From Emticicia sp037153985 (lineage in GTDB: Bacteria; Bacteroidota; Bacteroidia; Cytophagales; Spirosomataceae): a DNA stretch of 64,000 nt. Every line of letters begins with the position of its first letter. Positions within the stretch are counted from its first letter, which is position 1. Position numbers and translations under genes: made by a program. The stretch is taken from assembly GCF_037153985.1 (NCBI RefSeq), contig NZ_JBBAYI010000003.1, forward strand, positions 1-64,000, given 5' to 3'. The notes under the pieces are model-generated. The model was not told the DNA's origin. It was given only the letters and a program-made list of their open reading frames with translations, and did not search any database. Below, in pieces: positions 61,828-64,000 of this stretch.

Positions 61828-63912
61828 TTAAATCTTTCTGATTATTAACTTTTGCCCTACTTTAACATTTTGGTCGCTCATATTGTTCCAAGCCTGAATC
61901 TGTTTCATGGCCACACTGTAACGCTTGGCAATACTGAATAACGTTTCACCTTTGGCAACAAGGTGGGTTGATACCTCGGCTGTTTTTTCATGTTTAGCAG
62001 CACTAGCCACGTTATTGTTTTTTGAAGGGTTACTTACAATTAGCTCCTGCCCTACTTTTACACGCTCGGTAGTAGAAAAACCGTTCCATGCGGCCAAATC
62101 TTTTACCGATACTTTGTATTGACGTGCAATACTATAAAGTGTTTGCCCTACATCAACGGTATGTGTATTTCCGGTTTTGGTAGCTAAAGGTACCCTTTTA
62201 GGTTCTTCGCTAGTTGTTACAGGGTTTTTAATTACTACATTAGGAGCCGTATTTTTAGGTGTGGTAGTTGTCTTTACTACTGGAGTTGAATCTTTAGTTT
62301 CATTTCCTTCAATTACCAGAATATCGTCATCTTCGCTATCGGTATTTTGAGAATCTTTGCTTTGTGTATCCTTATCCTTATTAACTGTTTCTTTTGGTCC
62401 ACTTGTACTGCTATTATTATGCTTTTTTGAAGGACGCTCAATAACAACGGTCTCTGTCGGAGTAGTTAATGTTTCTTCTGGCGAAGGGGTTTTCTTTGGC
62501 TTTTCTTTGGTAGCCACTTCATTGTTATAGTTTTCTACTACTGGCAATTTCTGCTCTGGCGTTTCTTCTTTTCTAGGCTTGAAAACATCAATAGGGTCAT
62601 TTTTAGGGCGTTTCTTCTGTAAGTAAACTACCTGACCTTCTTGCAGAGGAATTGATGTTCTGAGGCGGTTAAGTTTTAACAGATTTTTGAGCTTAACGGC
62701 AAACATCTGAGATATTTCCCACAAGTTATCGCCGGCTTGCACCTCATATTTCGGAATAGGTCCTTTACGAAGTTTTCTTTGCAGGTAATATACTTTTCCT
62801 TCTTCAATAATATCACGGTCGCTCATGTCATTAAACAGCAGAAAATCTTTTATTTTAAGTTTACCTGCTCTTGCTAAAGAGGCTACATCGTCGCCCGGTT
62901 TAGCCAGAATCCCCTTTTTCTCGTTAATTGTATAAAAAATAGGCTCATCTTCATTGTAAGTTTGCTTTGTAATTTTTTCAAGCACAGGGTAATCTCTATT
63001 GCTTTGAGCTGTGTTTTTTCTATCAGAATTAGATGTTTTATCTTTTGAAGCAACATAATCAGGCTGGCGACCTATCTTCGATTGTACTTCATCGAGCCTT
63101 GTTACAGGCACCAGAATAGAAACTGAATAATCGGCCGGAATAACGTTAGTCTGTAACCACGAATTGAATTTTTTCAGTTCAGTCGCATCTACTCCAACCA
63201 TTGAGGCTATCTGAGAAAGTGTCTGACCTTTTCCTTTACGGTATTCAAGCAAGGCATAAGTATTTTGTTTCATTCGGTTAACCCGATACTCGAAAGCAAT
63301 ACGCGAAGCAATAGTTTTAATAAGATAGCGGTCTGTCTGAGCATCAAAAGTAACTTCTGAGGCACCTGACCATTCAGCAGGAATAATTTTGCTGATGCCA
63401 CCCGCACCCAACATATAAGAATACAAGGTCGAAATCCAGTTTTTATAAATCTGATTATTACGTTTCAGGTAAGCAGCAGCGGCTCTGGTAGAAGCATAGA
63501 TATTTTTACGTTCGTCAATATCGGCATCTACTCTTAGCCCCAGTTCCTGAGCTGTACTTGTTTTAAATTGCCAGAAACCAACGGCATTTGAGCTTGAAAC
63601 AGCATCGGGATACAATGAGCTTTCAACAACGGCCAGATACTTAAAATCTTCTGGTACTCTTTCTTGTTCCAGAATACGTTCAATTACCGGAAAATACCAT
63701 TGAATTCGTTGTAGTTTATCTAATACATACTTATTTTCGGGTATCAACAAGCTGGAAACTTCTTTCTGAACAAGTTTTTGAGCTTCGGCATCGAGTCTTA
63801 CAGTAATGCCTGCAAAATCTATTTTTTTGGATACTTCGGGTAAGCTGGGCTGCTGAGCAAGAACGAATTGAGCGCTTACCAGAAAAAACGAGAGCAATAA
63901 CGTTTTCTTCAT
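61828..63912 (-). CDS. LysM-containing membrane-bound lytic transglycosylase (MltD-like)
   Basis: 694 residues. Signal peptide MKKTLLLSFFLVSAQFVLAQ. SLT domain at about 70-225 with the catalytic Glu in YLAVVESSLYPDAVSSSNAV and GFWQFKTSTAQELGL. Several LysM-type domains follow: a divergent pair at about 225-370, a clear one at KYEVQAGDNLWEISQMFAVK, and two near the C-terminus (HTVDVGQTLYSIARQYKVSV; HLVAKGETLFSIAKRYSVAM) joined by a Thr/Lys/Pro-rich linker of about 150 residues. It cleaves peptidoglycan glycan strands in the periplasm. Confidence 0.94.
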   Translation of the reverse strand: MKKTLLLSFFLVSAQFVLAQQPSLPEVSKKIDFAGITVRLDAEAQKLVQKEVSSLLIPENKYVLDKLQRIQWYFPVIERILEQERVPEDFKYLAVVESSLYPDAVSSSNAVGFWQFKTSTAQELGLRVDADIDERKNIYASTRAAAAYLKRNNQIYKNWISTLYSYMLGAGGISKIIPAEWSGASEVTFDAQTDRYLIKTIASRIAFEYRVNRMKQNTYALLEYRKGKGQTLSQIASMVGVDATELKKFNSWLQTNVIPADYSVSILVPVTRLDEVQSKIGRQPDYVASKDKTSNSDRKNTAQSNRDYPVLEKITKQTYNEDEPIFYTINEKKGILAKPGDDVASLARAGKLKIKDFLLFNDMSDRDIIEEGKVYYLQRKLRKGPIPKYEVQAGDNLWEISQMFAVKLKNLLKLNRLRTSIPLQEGQVVYLQKKRPKNDPIDVFKPRKEETPEQKLPVVENYNNEVATKEKPKKTPSPEETLTTPTETVVIERPSKKHNNSSTSGPKETVNKDKDTQSKDSQNTDSEDDDILVIEGNETKDSTPVVKTTTTPKNTAPNVVIKNPVTTSEEPKRVPLATKTGNTHTVDVGQTLYSIARQYKVSVKDLAAWNGFSTTERVKVGQELIVSNPSKNNNVASAAKHEKTAEVSTHLVAKGETLFSIAKRYSVAMKQIQAWNNMSDQNVKVGQKLIIRKI

Positions 63913-64000
63913 GGAATCAGGAAATTATAATTAAAGCACAATTTATTAAAAGAGTATATATACATTCTTTAAATAAGTCATAGTTTACTGTAAACTAAAG

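Overview
The window looks like chromosome of a Bacteroidota member, most likely class Cytophagia (Spirosomaceae-like; genus not resolved). Reasons: low GC; recurrent TAnnTTTG -7 elements with a TTG or TTTG about 18-22 nt upstream; type IX secretion C-terminal domains of type A (36324-37571) and type B (48908-51010); choice-of-anchor Q beta-helix repeats; menaquinone synthesis (menA); and an AtpZ-atpB-E-F-H order. No rRNA, tRNA, CRISPR array, insertion sequence or phage gene was recognised.

Layout. 1-5580 (minus): a giant surface protein open at the left window edge, with four tandem ~440-residue beta-helix units and then short Ig-like repeats. 5615-8661: a LytTR regulator, an NTF2-like lipoprotein and a membrane-anchored AraC-HTH/TPR regulator, with three 21-bp direct repeats in front of the lipoprotein. 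8830-15593: an accessory cassette of a DxD glycosyltransferase-like protein with a PqqD-like tail, a membrane-anchored sorbosone/glucose-dehydrogenase-fold protein, PqqD, HprK-like kinase, GT2, nucleotidyltransferase and an Amj-like flippase. The five genes from PqqD to the flippase overlap or nearly abut. This is the best candidate for an undescribed system. 16004-20234: a membrane protein, a soluble multi-PAS histidine kinase, an 81-aa protein and a single-domain response regulator. 20785-31154: mostly housekeeping (argS, glutathione peroxidase, menA, OmpA lipoprotein, TPR protein, an oversized Ddl-like ligase, Nfu-type protein, CocE hydrolase, cytochrome c). 31419-36320: OmpA/PD40 protein, GT-C-like membrane protein and acyltransferase. 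36324-40777: secreted metalloprotease, TrmH-type methyltransferase, a decayed gene, polysaccharide deacetylase and alpha/beta hydrolase.

41148-46004 holds a LysE exporter, a YHS-DoxX-ATP-grasp-Crp/Fnr operon and a DinB-NRDE pair. A palindrome GTC-N8-GACAT lies in front of all three units at nearly the same distance from a -7-like element, suggesting a local regulon of the Crp/Fnr protein. 46151-48647 is a type III polyketide synthase-methyltransferase-CrtA-like monooxygenase cassette. 48908-57233 has a type B secreted protein, YbaB, GT2, coaE, dnaA (convergent with coaE), a methylmalonyl-CoA mutase small subunit and glycerate kinase. 57263-60700 carries AtpZ, a four-helix membrane protein and atpB-E-F-H, ending at a terminator without atpA or atpG. 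The right end has an alkyltransferase-like protein without the acceptor cysteine, a DUF3109 protein and a LysM lytic transglycosylase.

All domain calls come from reading motifs by eye; no database search was possible. Promoter and terminator calls are pattern matches only.
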